NCBI RefSeq assembly: GCF_020166415.1
Contig: NZ_JAIQXV010000018.1
Location: 1 to 64,000 of the forward strand
Source of the DNA: Deinococcus multiflagellatus
GTDB taxonomy: Bacteria; Deinococcota; Deinococci; Deinococcales; Deinococcaceae
Direction: 5' to 3'
DNA: 64,000 nt
Shown here: in pieces, positions 15,194 through 29,319 of the stretch
Numbering within the stretch: the stretch's first letter is position 1
Layout of the letters: each line of letters starts with the position of its first letter
Program-made: the position numbers and the translations under genes
Notes under the pieces: generated by a model
Told to the model about the DNA's origin: nothing
Databases searched by the model: none
The model's input: only the letters and a program-made list of their open reading frames with translations

Positions 15194-15209
15194 CAAGGAG
15201 AATTTGAAC

Positions 15210-15830
<621 letters not shown>

Positions 15831-15834
15831 ATCA

Positions 15835-16846
<1,012 letters not shown>

Positions 16847-17008
16847 GAAAAGGTCCAGGGTCAAAGCGTCTAAGGGTCTAGAGCAGAGAGCCCGCTGAAG
16901 TTGCCGGCCTCGCCCAGGTTTCTTCCCGCGCCCCGCTTCCTGCCGCCCGCGCCCCCTCTGTCCCACGGACCACGCCCCACCCCCCACTTCCCCCCAAGGA
17001 GATTCACC

Positions 17009-17359
<351 letters not shown>

Positions 17360-17378
17360 GTTCGGCCATAGACCACAG

Positions 17379-17409
17379 GAACCGGGAGCGAAAGCTTCCG
17401 GTTCTTTTT
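17379..17409 (+). terminator. Intrinsic terminator of the alpha operon
   Basis: An eleven-base stem (17379-17389 with 17394-17404, one G-T pair) closes on a GAAA tetraloop and is followed by five T. This is a textbook intrinsic terminator. Confidence 0.93.
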
Positions 17410-17537
17410 GTGACGGCTGTCTGGTGGCGCAGGGGGCAGACATGCGTGGCCCACCGCGCCGGTCCCGCTGCGTGCTGACGGCCTTTCCAGGGCTGCGCCG
17501 CAGCCTGAACTGAGTATACGAAGGCGGCAGAACTCCG

Positions 17538-17543
17538 TATGAT
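17538..17543 (+). promoter_or_regulatory. Leaderless -10 box of a diguanylate cyclase gene
   Basis: TATGAT ends six bases before the ATG at 17550. No Shine-Dalgarno sequence is present between, so transcription would begin at or near the start codon. The -35 region is not recognisable. Confidence 0.65.
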
Positions 17544-17549
17544 TGGGCC

Positions 17550-18689
17550 ATGCACGTCCCTGCGCCGCCGAGCGCGAGTTCCGACCCGGCGGATCTGTCC
17601 TTCCGGGAACGGCGGCTGCTGGGCCGTCTGGTGTTGCCGGGCGGCGCCCTGGCGGTGGGGCTGCCGCTGTGGCTGCACGCGGCGTCCCCGTATCTGGGCG
17701 CTTTTGATCAGGCCGCGCTGCCGCTGCTGTTTGTGGTGCTGACGCTGCTGTCGGTCCTGAGCTGGACCCGGCTGCCGCTGGCCTGGACCGAAACGGCCCT
17801 GGTGGCGGCGCTGAACAGCTTTGTGGTGCTGCGCCTGGGCGCCCTGCTGGCCGACCACACGCTGGCCGCTGGGGACCGCGCGGCGCTGCTGAGCACCACC
17901 CTGCCGTGGACCATTGTGGCCCTGATGCTCAATGCCTGGGTCTTTCCCGGCATGGCGGCGCTGCGGCTGAACTTTATGGTGCTGTGCGGCCTCGTGCTGT
18001 GCATGCTGGCGTGGTGGCCGCAGGGCACCGGGGCCGCGCAGCGCTACCTGATGACCACGTTGGGCGAACTGGTGATGGCCACCCTGGCGGTGCTGGCGGC
18101 GCAGGTGGTGGCCACGCGGCATTCCTCGCTGGTCACGCGGCTGGCCCGGCAGGCCATGGCCGACGCCCACACCGATGTGCTCACGGGGCTGCCCAACCGC
18201 CGCGCCCTGATGCTGTCGCTGGAGGGTCTGGCCGGGCCCCTCACGATGGACGGCCCCCGGCTGGTGGCGGCCCTGGTGGATGTGGACCACTTCAAGCGCA
18301 TCAACGACGACCACGGGCACCCCCGGGGCGACGAGGTGCTGCGGGCGCTGGCGGTGCAGTTGCGGGCGCACCAGCCAGCGGGCGGCGTGGTGGGGCGCTA
18401 CGGCGGCGAGGAGTTCCTGTGCCTGCTGCACCTGCCCGACGAAACCGCCGCACTGGAATTCTGCGAGCGGCTGCGCGGCCGGGTGTCGCGCGAGCCGCTG
18501 GCCGGGCTGCCCATCACGGTCAGCGTGGGTGTGGCGGTCATGGGCGCGCCCGTGCACGGCCCCACGCTGCTGGACGCCGCCGATGAAGCGCTGTACCAGG
18601 CCAAGCGCGCCGGGCGCAACCGCGTGCATCTGGCCGCCCCCGTGGCCGAGCGATACGAGCGCCACCGCCCTGCGGTGATGCTGAAATAG
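17550..18689 (+). CDS. Membrane-bound diguanylate cyclase (GGDEF)
   Basis: Product of 379 residues. Residues 25-195 contain about six hydrophobic helices; residues 205-375 form a GGDEF domain. Metal ligands are Asp244/Asp246 in LVDVDHFK, and the active-site loop is GGEEF (285-289), so synthesis of cyclic di-GMP is expected. The RxxD inhibitory site normally just before GGEEF is absent (the region reads QPAGGVVG). It stands alone, with a leaderless start. Confidence 0.9.
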   Translation: MHVPAPPSASSDPADLSFRERRLLGRLVLPGGALAVGLPLWLHAASPYLGAFDQAALPLLFVVLTLLSVLSWTRLPLAWTETALVAALNSFVVLRLGALLADHTLAAGDRAALLSTTLPWTIVALMLNAWVFPGMAALRLNFMVLCGLVLCMLAWWPQGTGAAQRYLMTTLGELVMATLAVLAAQVVATRHSSLVTRLARQAMADAHTDVLTGLPNRRALMLSLEGLAGPLTMDGPRLVAALVDVDHFKRINDDHGHPRGDEVLRALAVQLRAHQPAGGVVGRYGGEEFLCLLHLPDETAALEFCERLRGRVSREPLAGLPITVSVGVAVMGAPVHGPTLLDAADEALYQAKRAGRNRVHLAAPVAERYERHRPAVMLK

Positions 18690-19053
18690 GTCCGCGGTGC
18701 GGAGACCAGTCTTTCCTCAGCATCAAGCAAAGAGGAAGGCAGGGGGGCCTGGGGCGGGGCCGGACCGCAGCCCTGGTGTGCCGGCCGCCCCAGTGCCCTA
18801 CAGTCGCCGCACAAAGGCAGGCCCGACAGCCGTGCCCATCCAGAGGGTCTGGTAGAGCGGTGAGGTGGCGAAAGCACAAGCGGGCAGAGGCGGCGTCCTT
18901 GAAGAGGTGCGGCCGGCAGGGAACAGGCCGTTCGGTCGGCACTAGGCCGATCATGGGCAGGTGGGCGTCGCAGCCGCGCTGTCCATAAACTTCACAGCCG
19001 ACGCCGCCGGAAACCTCTCCAGGCCCGGCGGCGTCGGCTGAACATCAGGGGGG
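18690..19053. other. Intergenic region between convergent genes
   Basis: These 364 bases separate the diguanylate cyclase gene and the convergent exporter gene. Apart from the hairpin at 18996-19039 I see no gene or promoter. Short open frames here have no recognisable protein content. Confidence 0.5.
18996..19039 (-). terminator. Hairpin 3' of the PerM-like gene
   Basis: A perfect 15-pair stem (AGCCGACGCCGCCGG at 18996-19010 with its complement at 19025-19039) around a 14-base loop, just after the stop of the minus-strand gene. A proper T-run is missing, so it may act as a bidirectional block or an mRNA 3' stabiliser. Confidence 0.6.
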
Positions 19054-20193
19054 CTACGGCCCTTCGGTGTAAATGCGGCTGGGATAGTAGTAGCGGTGCA
19101 GGGCCAGTTTGCCCAGGGCCACCGTGGGCACGGCCAGCAGGGCGCCAGCAAAGCCCAGCAGCGAGGCGCCAATCAGGATGGCCACCAGCACGGTGATGGG
19201 GTGAAGATCGGTGGTCTTGCTGAGGATATAGGGGCTGAGGAAATTGCCCTCAATCTGGTTGGCGGCCACGAAGACCACGATCACAAAGACGATCTTCAGC
19301 CACGCGCCGGGCAGCGTGAGGGCCAGCAGAATCGCTGGTGTGGCGCCAATGATGGGCCCCAGGTACGGCACGATATTAAAGGCCCCCGCCAGAAAGCCGA
19401 TGGCCGCGGCGCTGGGAATGCCCACCAGGGTCAGGCCCACCCACACGAAGACGCCGATAAACGCCGCAATCAGTAGTTGTCCGCGCACGTAGCCGCCCAC
19501 CGCTGTACCGGTCAGTTCGCTGAATTCCAGCACGCGCGGCTGCCAGGGCCGGGGGAAAATGGCCAGCAGCGCCGCGTTGACCCGGCTGTAGTCCAGCATC
19601 AGGTAAATGCTCATGAGCAGAATCAGCAGAATCTGGCCCACCATGCCGCCAATGGAGAGAAGGCCGCTCAGCAAGGTGCCGGTGGAATTCAGGGCATTTT
19701 GCAGGATGGGCACGATGTTGCGGCCAATGTTTTGCACGTAGGTCTGGGCGGCGGTGATCAGGCGGTCGCGGGCGTCGTCCATCCCTGGTACCCCGCGCGC
19801 ACTCAGCCACGCCGACACCCGGTCCAGCGTGTCACCCAGCGAGCCGATCTGATCCGGCAATTTCTGGAACAGGGTGATCAGCTGCGCCGAGACGGTGGCC
19901 AGCAGAATCCCCGCCAAGCTGAAGAGGGCCACGAAAATCAGAATGACGAAAAAGACGCCCAGGCCGCGTTTGACCTTTCCCTTTTCCAGCCAGTTCAGCA
20001 GGGGATTGGCAAGGTAGGCGATGAGAAAGGCCACGGCGAAATCAACGATGACGGTGCGCACCTGGCCCACGAAGCCGTACAGCAGGTAAAACGCCAGGAG
20101 GAACACCAGCACGCGAATCCAGGGGCTTCGCCAGACGTACTGAAAGGCGTTGGCGGAGGTGGGCAACGGGGGTGGACGGGTGGGGCGGGTCAC
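19054..20193 (-). CDS. AI-2E/PerM family membrane exporter
   Basis: Product of 379 residues with the PerM/AI-2E layout: two N-terminal helices (RVLVFLLAFYLLYGFV and VDFAVAFLIAYLANPLLNWLEK), a large amphipathic loop, then clustered helices including the conserved FNIVPYLGPIIGATPA and QIEGNFLSPYILSKTTDLHPITVLVAILIG. Family members are proposed exporters or Na+/H+ antiporters; the substrate is unknown. GTG at 20193 is chosen: the in-frame extension upstream is low-complexity, and a TACAGT box lies nine bases before the GTG. Confidence 0.87.
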   Translation of the reverse strand: MTRPTRPPPLPTSANAFQYVWRSPWIRVLVFLLAFYLLYGFVGQVRTVIVDFAVAFLIAYLANPLLNWLEKGKVKRGLGVFFVILIFVALFSLAGILLATVSAQLITLFQKLPDQIGSLGDTLDRVSAWLSARGVPGMDDARDRLITAAQTYVQNIGRNIVPILQNALNSTGTLLSGLLSIGGMVGQILLILLMSIYLMLDYSRVNAALLAIFPRPWQPRVLEFSELTGTAVGGYVRGQLLIAAFIGVFVWVGLTLVGIPSAAAIGFLAGAFNIVPYLGPIIGATPAILLALTLPGAWLKIVFVIVVFVAANQIEGNFLSPYILSKTTDLHPITVLVAILIGASLLGFAGALLAVPTVALGKLALHRYYYPSRIYTEGP

Positions 20194-20356
20194 AGTGCTT
20201 CTACTGTACGGCAGGCGGTGGGTGCCGCCCGCCCAGCCTGCACCCACATGGCCGGGCGCAAGAGGGGCCCTTGAGACGCGCCGCGGCACTGTTGGTGCGG
20301 GCCCCCGGGGGAGAGCAGTGCTGGACCGCTGCCAACTCGCCAGGGTAGCCCTGGAT

Positions 20357-21310
20357 TCAGAACGTGCGGGTGACCACCTCGCCCGCCCGGCCCAGCGGCG
20401 CCGAGGCCGCGCCCTGCACGCTCACCAGGACCGCCGCCGCGTTCCCGGTACGAATGGTCACGCCCGCCTGAAAGGTCTTGACGGTGCCGGCGGCCGGGGT
20501 GCCCTCAAACAGCACCCGGCCCTGGGCGTCTGTCACCCGGGTCCATGAGGAGCCAGAGAACGTCATGGTGATGGCGGCGGGGGCCGGGGTGGCGGGCGTG
20601 GGCGCCGCGGCCTGGGGCACCTGGGCGCTGGGGGCGGGGGTGGGGCGCGGCGCATTGAGGTCGGTCAGCAGACTGCGCTGGCCGGCCGGGTTCAGGGTGG
20701 CGCGCAGATTGCGGCTGCGGGCCAGGGCCACCGCCTCCTTGAGGGGCGCGCGGCCCGTCAGTTCCACCCGCAACTGCGCCCGGTCGCGCGCCTGCAGGGG
20801 AAACAGCCGAACCGGGGTGGTGCCCAGATAGCGGTTGTCGAGGTACACCCGCGCCCCGCTGGGCACGCTGCTGACCGTCAGGCGAACCGTCACCGGCGCC
20901 TGGGTGGCTGGTTCGGGGGCCGGCGCGGCCACTGGGGCGGGGGCCCGGCCCAGGCGCCACGCCGCCGCGCCGCCCAGCAGGACCACTGCGGCGCCCGCCG
21001 CCAGCAGCAGCGGCCAGGGCCTGCGCCGCCCGGGCCGCGCAGGCGAGTGCCGCGACATCCCCGCGCTGGGTGCCGGCGGCAACGGCACCTGGCGGTCAAA
21101 TTCCGCCAGCAGCGGCGCCGGGTCCAGCCCCAGTTCGCGGGCATAGCGCTGCAGGTAGGAGCGGGCAAAGGTGCGTTCGGGCAGCTGGTGCAGCTGACCA
21201 TCTTCCAGGGCCTGCAGGTAATCGCTGCGAATCTTGGTGTGCAGGGCCACGTCCTGCGTGGTGCGTCCCTGCGCTTCCCTGGCCTGTTTCAGCGCGCTGC
21301 CAAACCCCAT
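20357..21310 (-). CDS. RodZ-like cytoskeletal protein with PEGA domain
   Basis: Product of 317 residues. Residues 1-75 are a RodZ-type helix-turn-helix (GSALKQAREAQGRTTQDVA, then YLQALEDGQL and FARSYLQRYARELGLD). A single membrane helix spans about 99-117. Residues 140-207 look like a PEGA domain (SSVPSGARVYLDNRYLGTTPVRL), and 246-317 resemble the periplasmic DUF4115 domain of RodZ. RodZ ties MreB to the wall machinery. The PEGA insertion is not part of the usual RodZ. A TAGGGT box six bases before the ATG indicates a leaderless start. Confidence 0.85.
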   Translation of the reverse strand: MGFGSALKQAREAQGRTTQDVALHTKIRSDYLQALEDGQLHQLPERTFARSYLQRYARELGLDPAPLLAEFDRQVPLPPAPSAGMSRHSPARPGRRRPWPLLLAAGAAVVLLGGAAAWRLGRAPAPVAAPAPEPATQAPVTVRLTVSSVPSGARVYLDNRYLGTTPVRLFPLQARDRAQLRVELTGRAPLKEAVALARSRNLRATLNPAGQRSLLTDLNAPRPTPAPSAQVPQAAAPTPATPAPAAITMTFSGSSWTRVTDAQGRVLFEGTPAAGTVKTFQAGVTIRTGNAAAVLVSVQGAASAPLGRAGEVVTRTF

Positions 21311-21945
21311 GCCCCTACCCTACACGCTGCCTGCGCCCGGCGTCTGTGCCGGATTGGGCGTGATAAGGATTCCGGTTCATCCGTTGTGAAACAACGGGTT
21401 CACCCGACCGGAGGGGGAAGGAAAAGCGGTGACGGAGCGAAGCGGAGGCGCTGAAACGGATCATCCGGAATCCGTGTGAGCAATGGTGCAGACACTTTTC
21501 AAGCGTTGCGAGTGGCCCATGGAAGAAAGGTCGTCTGGGCCGCCCAACTCGCTTCCCCCCTCCCGACCTCTGCTGCGCAGCTCTGTGAGTCCCCCACGAG
21601 CGGGAGGGGAAAAACACCGTGTTTGTCAGGCTGTCCTGTGTGAAATGCTGAAACTGTCCGCACCATCGGTGAGACGGCTTCGGAAACATTCCGCCACGCC
21701 TGACGGAGTGTTTTCGACCGGACTGGCCCAGGTGCGCAGCAGAGGAAGTGGAAGAACATACGGCTGTCCGCGCATTGGGCTGGCCCAGCGCCGAAGGCGG
21801 GCAACACCCCGTTCTCTCTTGGATGTTCCGGCAATGGACGGTGGTCCGTAGGGGCGGGCCACGCCATGCGCAAGCGGGCGCGCTCCCGGTGGGGAAGCGC
21901 GCCCGCTGGTGACAGGGGAGGCGGAGTGGGCTGTGGGCTGGCCGC
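21311..21945. other. Repeat-rich intergenic region
   Basis: These 635 bases hold the rodZ-like promoter (21317-21322) and several hairpins, but no convincing gene. The hairpins are the element at 21367-21473, a CCTCCCG / CGGGAGG arm pair (about 21554 and 21603), and an AAACATTCCG / CGGAGTGTTT hairpin near 21685-21715. The open frames on both strands lack family resemblance and ribosome binding sites. The hairpins look like the dispersed small repeats common in Deinococcus intergenic DNA. Confidence 0.55.
21367..21473. repeat. 107-bp palindromic intergenic element
   Basis: The 18-base ends are inverted copies with a mismatched central triplet: GGATTCCGG-ttc-ATCCGT at 21367-21384 and ACGGAT-cat-CCGGAATCC at 21456-21473. 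Inside the left arm, CCGTTGT-gaa-ACAACGG forms a perfect tight hairpin. The architecture matches small non-coding repeats or MITE-like elements. Only one copy is in this window, so repetition is inferred. Confidence 0.5.
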
Positions 21946-22860
21946 TCAGCCGTCGTAGGGCCGGCCCAGCGCCTTGGGCGCGCGGCTGCGGCCCGTGAAC
22001 ACCAGGGCCAGAATGGTGATCAGGTAGGGCAGGGCGCTCACCAGGGCGGGCGGCAGCAGGTCGGTGCCGCCCAGGGCAATGGACAGCGCCTGCAGGAAGC
22101 CGAACAGCAGCGTGGCGGCCAGCACGCCCAGCGGCTTCCACTGCCCAAAGATCAGGGCGGCCAAGGCGATAAAGCCCGCGCCCGCACTGATGTTGCGCAC
22201 GTACGAATCCAGGTTGCCAATGCTGAGGAACGCCCCGGCGGTGCCGGCGAGCACCCCCGAGAGAATCACGGCGCTGTAGCGCATGCGCTTGACGTTCACG
22301 CCCATGCTGGCGGCGGCGCCGGGCTGCTCGCCTGTGGCGCGCAGGCGCAGGCCGTAGGGCGTGCGGTACATCACGTACCACGTGATCGCCACCGCCAGAA
22401 AGGCGAAGTACACGGGCGGCGAGAAACGCAGGTCACCAAAGCCCCACAGGGGCAGGGCATTGGCCACCTTGGGGCTTTCGTTGGACACGCCGTACAGGGC
22501 AGTGAGCAGCACGGCGGGCACCCCGTTGGCCAGCAGGTTGATCGCCGTGCCGCTGATGACCTGATCGGCGCGGTAGCGGATGCTGAGCACGGCGTGGATG
22601 GCCGCTATCAGGCCGCCCACCACCGCTGCGGCCAGCCAGCCCACCCAGGGGGCCGCGGCCCCAAGGCTGGGCCCGAGCAGTTCCGCGACAACCGCGCCGG
22701 CCAGCGCGCCGAAGATAATCAGGCCTTCCAGGGCGATGTTCACCACGCCGGCGCGCTCGCTGAACAGGCCCCCCAGGGCAGTGAGCAGCAGCGGCACAAC
22801 GCTGCGGATAAAGGTGGCCAGAAAGGCCGTGGTCAGAAGCTGTGCGAAAAGGCTGTCCAT
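21946..22860 (-). CDS. ABC transporter permease, nucleoside/simple-sugar type
   Basis: Product of 304 residues, almost entirely membrane helices, with the family motifs SERAGVVNIALEGLIIFGALAGA near the start and GTAGAFLSIGNLD later, as in NupQ/YufQ permeases that import nucleosides or related ligands. Its start follows directly on the stop of the partner permease at 22861. No ATPase or binding-protein gene is adjacent, so those subunits must be encoded elsewhere. Confidence 0.88.
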   Translation of the reverse strand: MDSLFAQLLTTAFLATFIRSVVPLLLTALGGLFSERAGVVNIALEGLIIFGALAGAVVAELLGPSLGAAAPWVGWLAAAVVGGLIAAIHAVLSIRYRADQVISGTAINLLANGVPAVLLTALYGVSNESPKVANALPLWGFGDLRFSPPVYFAFLAVAITWYVMYRTPYGLRLRATGEQPGAAASMGVNVKRMRYSAVILSGVLAGTAGAFLSIGNLDSYVRNISAGAGFIALAALIFGQWKPLGVLAATLLFGFLQALSIALGGTDLLPPALVSALPYLITILALVFTGRSRAPKALGRPYDG

Positions 22861-24789
<1,929 letters not shown>

Positions 24790-24795
24790 TTTCCT

Positions 24796-24801
24796 ATTGT
24801 A
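24796..24801 (-). promoter_or_regulatory. -10 box of the nucleoside-permease operon
   Basis: Read on the minus strand, TACAAT lies six bases before the GTG at 24789, with AGGAAA between. It is the best -10 match on this strand in the ndk divergent region. Confidence 0.6.
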
Positions 24802-24881
24802 CGCGGTGCCGGTGAATTCCGGCCAGAGGCCGGGCAGTGGGGGAAGCGGGGGGAAGCGGGTCTGCTATGCTGCCCCGTGGT

Positions 24882-25298
<417 letters not shown>

Positions 25299-25311
25299 AG
25301 CGCGCCCCTGG

Positions 25312-25347
25312 GCAGCGGTCCGTCCCCCAGTGGGGGTGGGCCGCTGC
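25312..25347 (+). terminator. Hairpin after ndk
   Basis: GCAGCGG (25312-25318) pairs with CCGCTGC (25341-25347), with a further CCCCC/GGGGG arm inside. No T-run follows, so confidence in termination is modest. Confidence 0.4.
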
Positions 25348-25516
25348 GCGCTGCTGGGCGGCGTTTTCTGCGCCCATGGGGCCCGCCCCATGTACTACTA
25401 TGAACGCTGCTGCGCGGACGCCGGGCCAGAGGTGTGGTCCAGGTGCCCGCTGCATCCAGGACCCCACATGAACCCACGGATCGGGACCCCACAGCCCAGC
25501 GGCGGGCGCCACCAGC

Positions 25517-26551
25517 GTGCCTGACTCTCTGCCCCAGCGGTTGCACCGCAGCCGGCAGGTGGCCGTGGTCACGTCCTGCCTGGCGTATGTGCTCTACGCC
25601 CTGCTCACGGCGCTGATTGATCCGCCGGGGGCTTTTCCGGTTGCCTACAACGTGCCCAAATACTGGGCGGCGCTCGTGGCGCTGGGCACCGTGGGCGCGG
25701 TGGTGTTCTCGCCCGCCTCCCTGCGGCGGATCTACATGGTGACCACGGCCGGGTATGTCCTGGCGGCGGTGGTAGAAATTCCGCGCGCGGTGGCCTGGGG
25801 CGACATGCCCATGCACCTGAGCCTGTGGCTCACCATGAACATTCTGGTGTCCTATCTGGTGTTTGGCTCGCGCTTTGGCACGGCGCTGAACATTGCGGGC
25901 ATTGCCATCATGCTGGTCAGTCTGGTGGTCAATGGCCCGGTGGCCGCGCCCAATCTGGCCGACTGGGTCACGGCCAGCATCGTGATGGGCGCCACCGGGA
26001 TCATGGCGTACGTGCTCATGTCGTTTATTGAAAACAACCTCTCGCGCCACCGTGAAGACAATGAGCGTCTGCGCGCCGCGCGGCTGGACGCCGTGACCGA
26101 GGTCATGGGGCGCGGCGCCATCGAAGAGGAACTGGAACGCGCCGTGCAGCACGCCGCCCAGGCCCGCACGCCGCTGAGCATCATCGTGACCGACATTGAC
26201 CACTTCAAGCGGGTCAATGACGAGCATGGCCACGCGGTGGGCGACGATGTGCTGCGGGCCACGGCCAAACGGCTGCGGCGCAGCGTGAGCGGTTCGGGCG
26301 GCCTGGTGGGGCGCTGGGGCGGCGAGGAATTTCTTGTGCTGCTGCCCGGCGTGGCCAAGACCGACGCCCTGGCCGTGGCCGAGCGCCTGCGCGGCGAGGT
26401 CAGCGCCGAGCCGGTGGCCGGGCTGCAGGTGACCGCCAGCTTCGGGGTGGCCTCGATGCGCGGGCCACACGATTCGATTGACGCCATTTTCAGCCGCGCG
26501 GACAGCGCCATGTACCACGCCAAGCGCGCTGGCCGCAACGCCGTGCGCTGA
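25517..26551 (+). CDS. Membrane-bound diguanylate cyclase (GGDEF), second copy
   Basis: Product of 344 residues. Six hydrophobic helices occupy about 15-170. The GGDEF domain (190-340) has Asp ligands in VTDIDHFKRVNDEHGH and the loop GGEEF (268-272). The usual DxLTGLxNR start of the domain is altered to DAVTEVMGRG, and no RxxD inhibitory site is present. GTG at 25517 is the first usable start; no clear ribosome binding site is seen. A TACTAT box lies about 120 bases upstream. Confidence 0.87.
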   Translation: MPDSLPQRLHRSRQVAVVTSCLAYVLYALLTALIDPPGAFPVAYNVPKYWAALVALGTVGAVVFSPASLRRIYMVTTAGYVLAAVVEIPRAVAWGDMPMHLSLWLTMNILVSYLVFGSRFGTALNIAGIAIMLVSLVVNGPVAAPNLADWVTASIVMGATGIMAYVLMSFIENNLSRHREDNERLRAARLDAVTEVMGRGAIEEELERAVQHAAQARTPLSIIVTDIDHFKRVNDEHGHAVGDDVLRATAKRLRRSVSGSGGLVGRWGGEEFLVLLPGVAKTDALAVAERLRGEVSAEPVAGLQVTASFGVASMRGPHDSIDAIFSRADSAMYHAKRAGRNAVR

Positions 26552-26810
26552 CAGCGGCGGCCCGTTCCACCCTGCGGCCAGAAAGTGGCTGCTCACCTTC
26601 ATTGTCCGGTCCTGTCTGTGAGGGTCTTTGCGTTGCCCCAGGGCGCTCGGGGTCCCGTTCTGAGTGCCCAGATGAGGGCGACGGCGGAACTGCACGGCAA
26701 AAGCTGGAACGCTGCGGGAGGCAGGCCAACAGTGCAGATACCCGCGCCGGTAGGCCCCCGCTGATCTTTGGCCCGGCCAGCGATGTGGGCCCGGGTTCCG
26801 GTCCTCGGGG

Positions 26811-27281
26811 TTACGGCGAAAAGGCGCGCAGCAGGGCGGGGTCATTCTGGGTGACATACCCCCGGGTCAGAATGCGCAGCCCCGTCTTGGTGGGCAGAAT
26901 CAGGGTGTCGGCCAGCCGGGAGCCGGGGGCGGGGCGCAGGCCGGGGCCCAGGGGTGTGTTCACCGAACGCGCGCCGCTGCCCGCCAGGGCCTGCGCGCTG
27001 AAGCGGGGCGTGCGGATGTCCAGCATCCAGCTCAGGGGGCGGGCGTCACTGTCGTAGACCACCACCACCTGCGCGGCGTCCAGGGGTGGGCGCCGTGTCC
27101 AGGTGGTGCGGCGCTGGCCCACGGGCACCCGCTCGCGCAGATCGGCCTGGGCGTCGTAGGCGCCGGTGGCCGTAAAGAGGGTGCGGGCCACCAGATCCTG
27201 GGCGCCCCCGGCGGCCGGCTTGCACCCGCCGAGCAGGGCCGCCGTGAGCAGGGGCCAGACAAGAACGGGACGGACACGCAT
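26811..27281 (-). CDS. Predicted lipoprotein
   Basis: Product of 156 residues. After a hydrophobic stretch the lipobox LLGGC puts Cys20 as the lipid-bearing residue. The rest contains VVVVYDSDARPLSWMLDIRTP and repeated small beta-like segments without a family I recognise. ATG at 27281 is preferred to in-frame codons upstream because the signal peptide then starts normally and TACGGT lies seven bases before it. It diverges from the next gene by 77 bases. Confidence 0.75.
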   Translation of the reverse strand: MRVRPVLVWPLLTAALLGGCKPAAGGAQDLVARTLFTATGAYDAQADLRERVPVGQRRTTWTRRPPLDAAQVVVVYDSDARPLSWMLDIRTPRFSAQALAGSGARSVNTPLGPGLRPAPGSRLADTLILPTKTGLRILTRGYVTQNDPALLRAFSP

Positions 27282-27358
27282 GCGCCCCACCGTATACCAC
27301 GCCCCCGGGGCCGATGTGGGGGCATCTGTCATGCCCAGGGCCGTGCAAGCATGCCGCC

Positions 27359-27679
27359 ATGCCCCTGCACCAGCCGCTGCTGCTTCTGACCGGGGCGCTG
27401 CTGCTGGCGCTGCTGGCCCTGGGCCTGCGGCTGCAACTGGGCTGGAGCCAGAGCCGGGTGCGCTGGCCCCACCACGCGCTGTTCTTCGCGGTCTGTGCCG
27501 GGACCCTGCTGGCCGCCGTGCTGGCGCAGCTGGCCGGGCAGCGGGGCTGGGCGCTGGGGCCTGCGCTGGCCCTGCTGCTGGCCATGCCGCGCACCCGCCC
27601 TGGGCGCAGCGACCACTGGCGCCGGGCGCTGGCCTGCGCTGGGGCCTACGGGCTGGGGGCGTGGCTGGCCTGGGGGTAG
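27359..27679 (+). CDS. Small integral membrane protein
   Basis: Product of 106 residues with three or four hydrophobic helices ([67 protein letters not shown]). No family is recognised. The ATG at 27359 is chosen so that the first helix begins near the N-terminus. It ends 39 bases before the nitroreductase gene. Confidence 0.6.
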   Translation: MPLHQPLLLLTGALLLALLALGLRLQLGWSQSRVRWPHHALFFAVCAGTLLAAVLAQLAGQRGWALGPALALLLAMPRTRPGRSDHWRRALACAGAYGLGAWLAWG

Positions 27680-27718
27680 GGACAGGGGGCCAGCGCGCGC
27701 CCTGCTAGCCTGACCGCC

Positions 27719-28522
<804 letters not shown>

Positions 28523-28715
28523 ATGGGGCTGGCCGCCGCGAACGAAGCTCCGCTCAATGGGGTGGTGAAGGGCCGCGCCCCCTGGCTCTAGGGGTAAGTC
28601 ATCTGGCGCTGTGGGGTGGTCATGAGCGGGGGCAGCCCAAGCGGGCAGCGCGCACGGCTGTGCCCTGGGTCCCGCCGGGTTATGTCCTGCAGGGGCCACA
28701 GGGTCCGGTGACCCA

Positions 28716-29121
28716 TTGATGGTCGGTGGCTGCGGCGGTATGGGCCCCCAGATGGGCGGCTGGCACAACAACCGGGGCGCCAGGTCCAGTGACCGCAGCG
28801 GCGGGCACCTGTGGAGCCAGGGGGGCCGGCCACAGCGGAACCGCGCAGGGCGGCATGGGTCAGGGCATGGGCGGCCAGACCAGCTTCCGGGGGCGCGGCC
28901 CCAAGGGCCAGCCGCGCCGTGACGAGCGTATCCGCGAAGTGGTCAGCGACATGCTCAAAAACCACCACGAACTCGCCGCCAGCGGGCTTGGGGTGCAGGT
29001 GCAAAACGGTGCGGTGAACCGGAGCGGCACAGTGATGAACCGCCGCCAGAAACAGCTGCCCGAGGACTGTTTGGACGGCGTGCGCGGAGTACACGGGTCC
29101 ACAACCAATCTGCGTGTCTAG
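28716..29121 (+). pseudogene. Decayed BON-domain protein gene
   Basis: The 3' part (28855-29121) reads [20 protein letters not shown], then VQVQNGAVNRSGTV and GVHGSTTNLRV. That closely resembles the BON-domain block of bacterial proteins with RGRGPKGY and GEVTLSGTV, but with unusual residues at conserved sites. The Gly/Gln-rich lead that such proteins carry appears upstream in a different frame ([13 protein letters not shown] at about 28735). I infer a frameshifted remnant. A short functional BON protein starting at 28855 is the alternative. Confidence 0.55.
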
Positions 29122-29319
29122 AGCCAGCAGGGAACGGGCGCACCGGCATGGCCCAGCCCCAGACGGGCCAGCGCCAGCGCCGCGCCTGGGTGCCGGACGC
29201 ACTGGCGACGCCAGCGGCACCCACCGCGGGACGAGGAGTCGAGGGGAAAGGCCAGCGCGGGGCCTGCCTTTGGTCTGCGCCTGGGCTCGGCTGCGGTGGG
29301 ACAGGGGCTGCCGGTCAGC

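Noticed and set aside
21483..21873. Overlapping 122-124 codon frames on both strands
   Set aside because: Neither has a ribosome binding site, -10 box or family resemblance; the region is dominated by hairpins.
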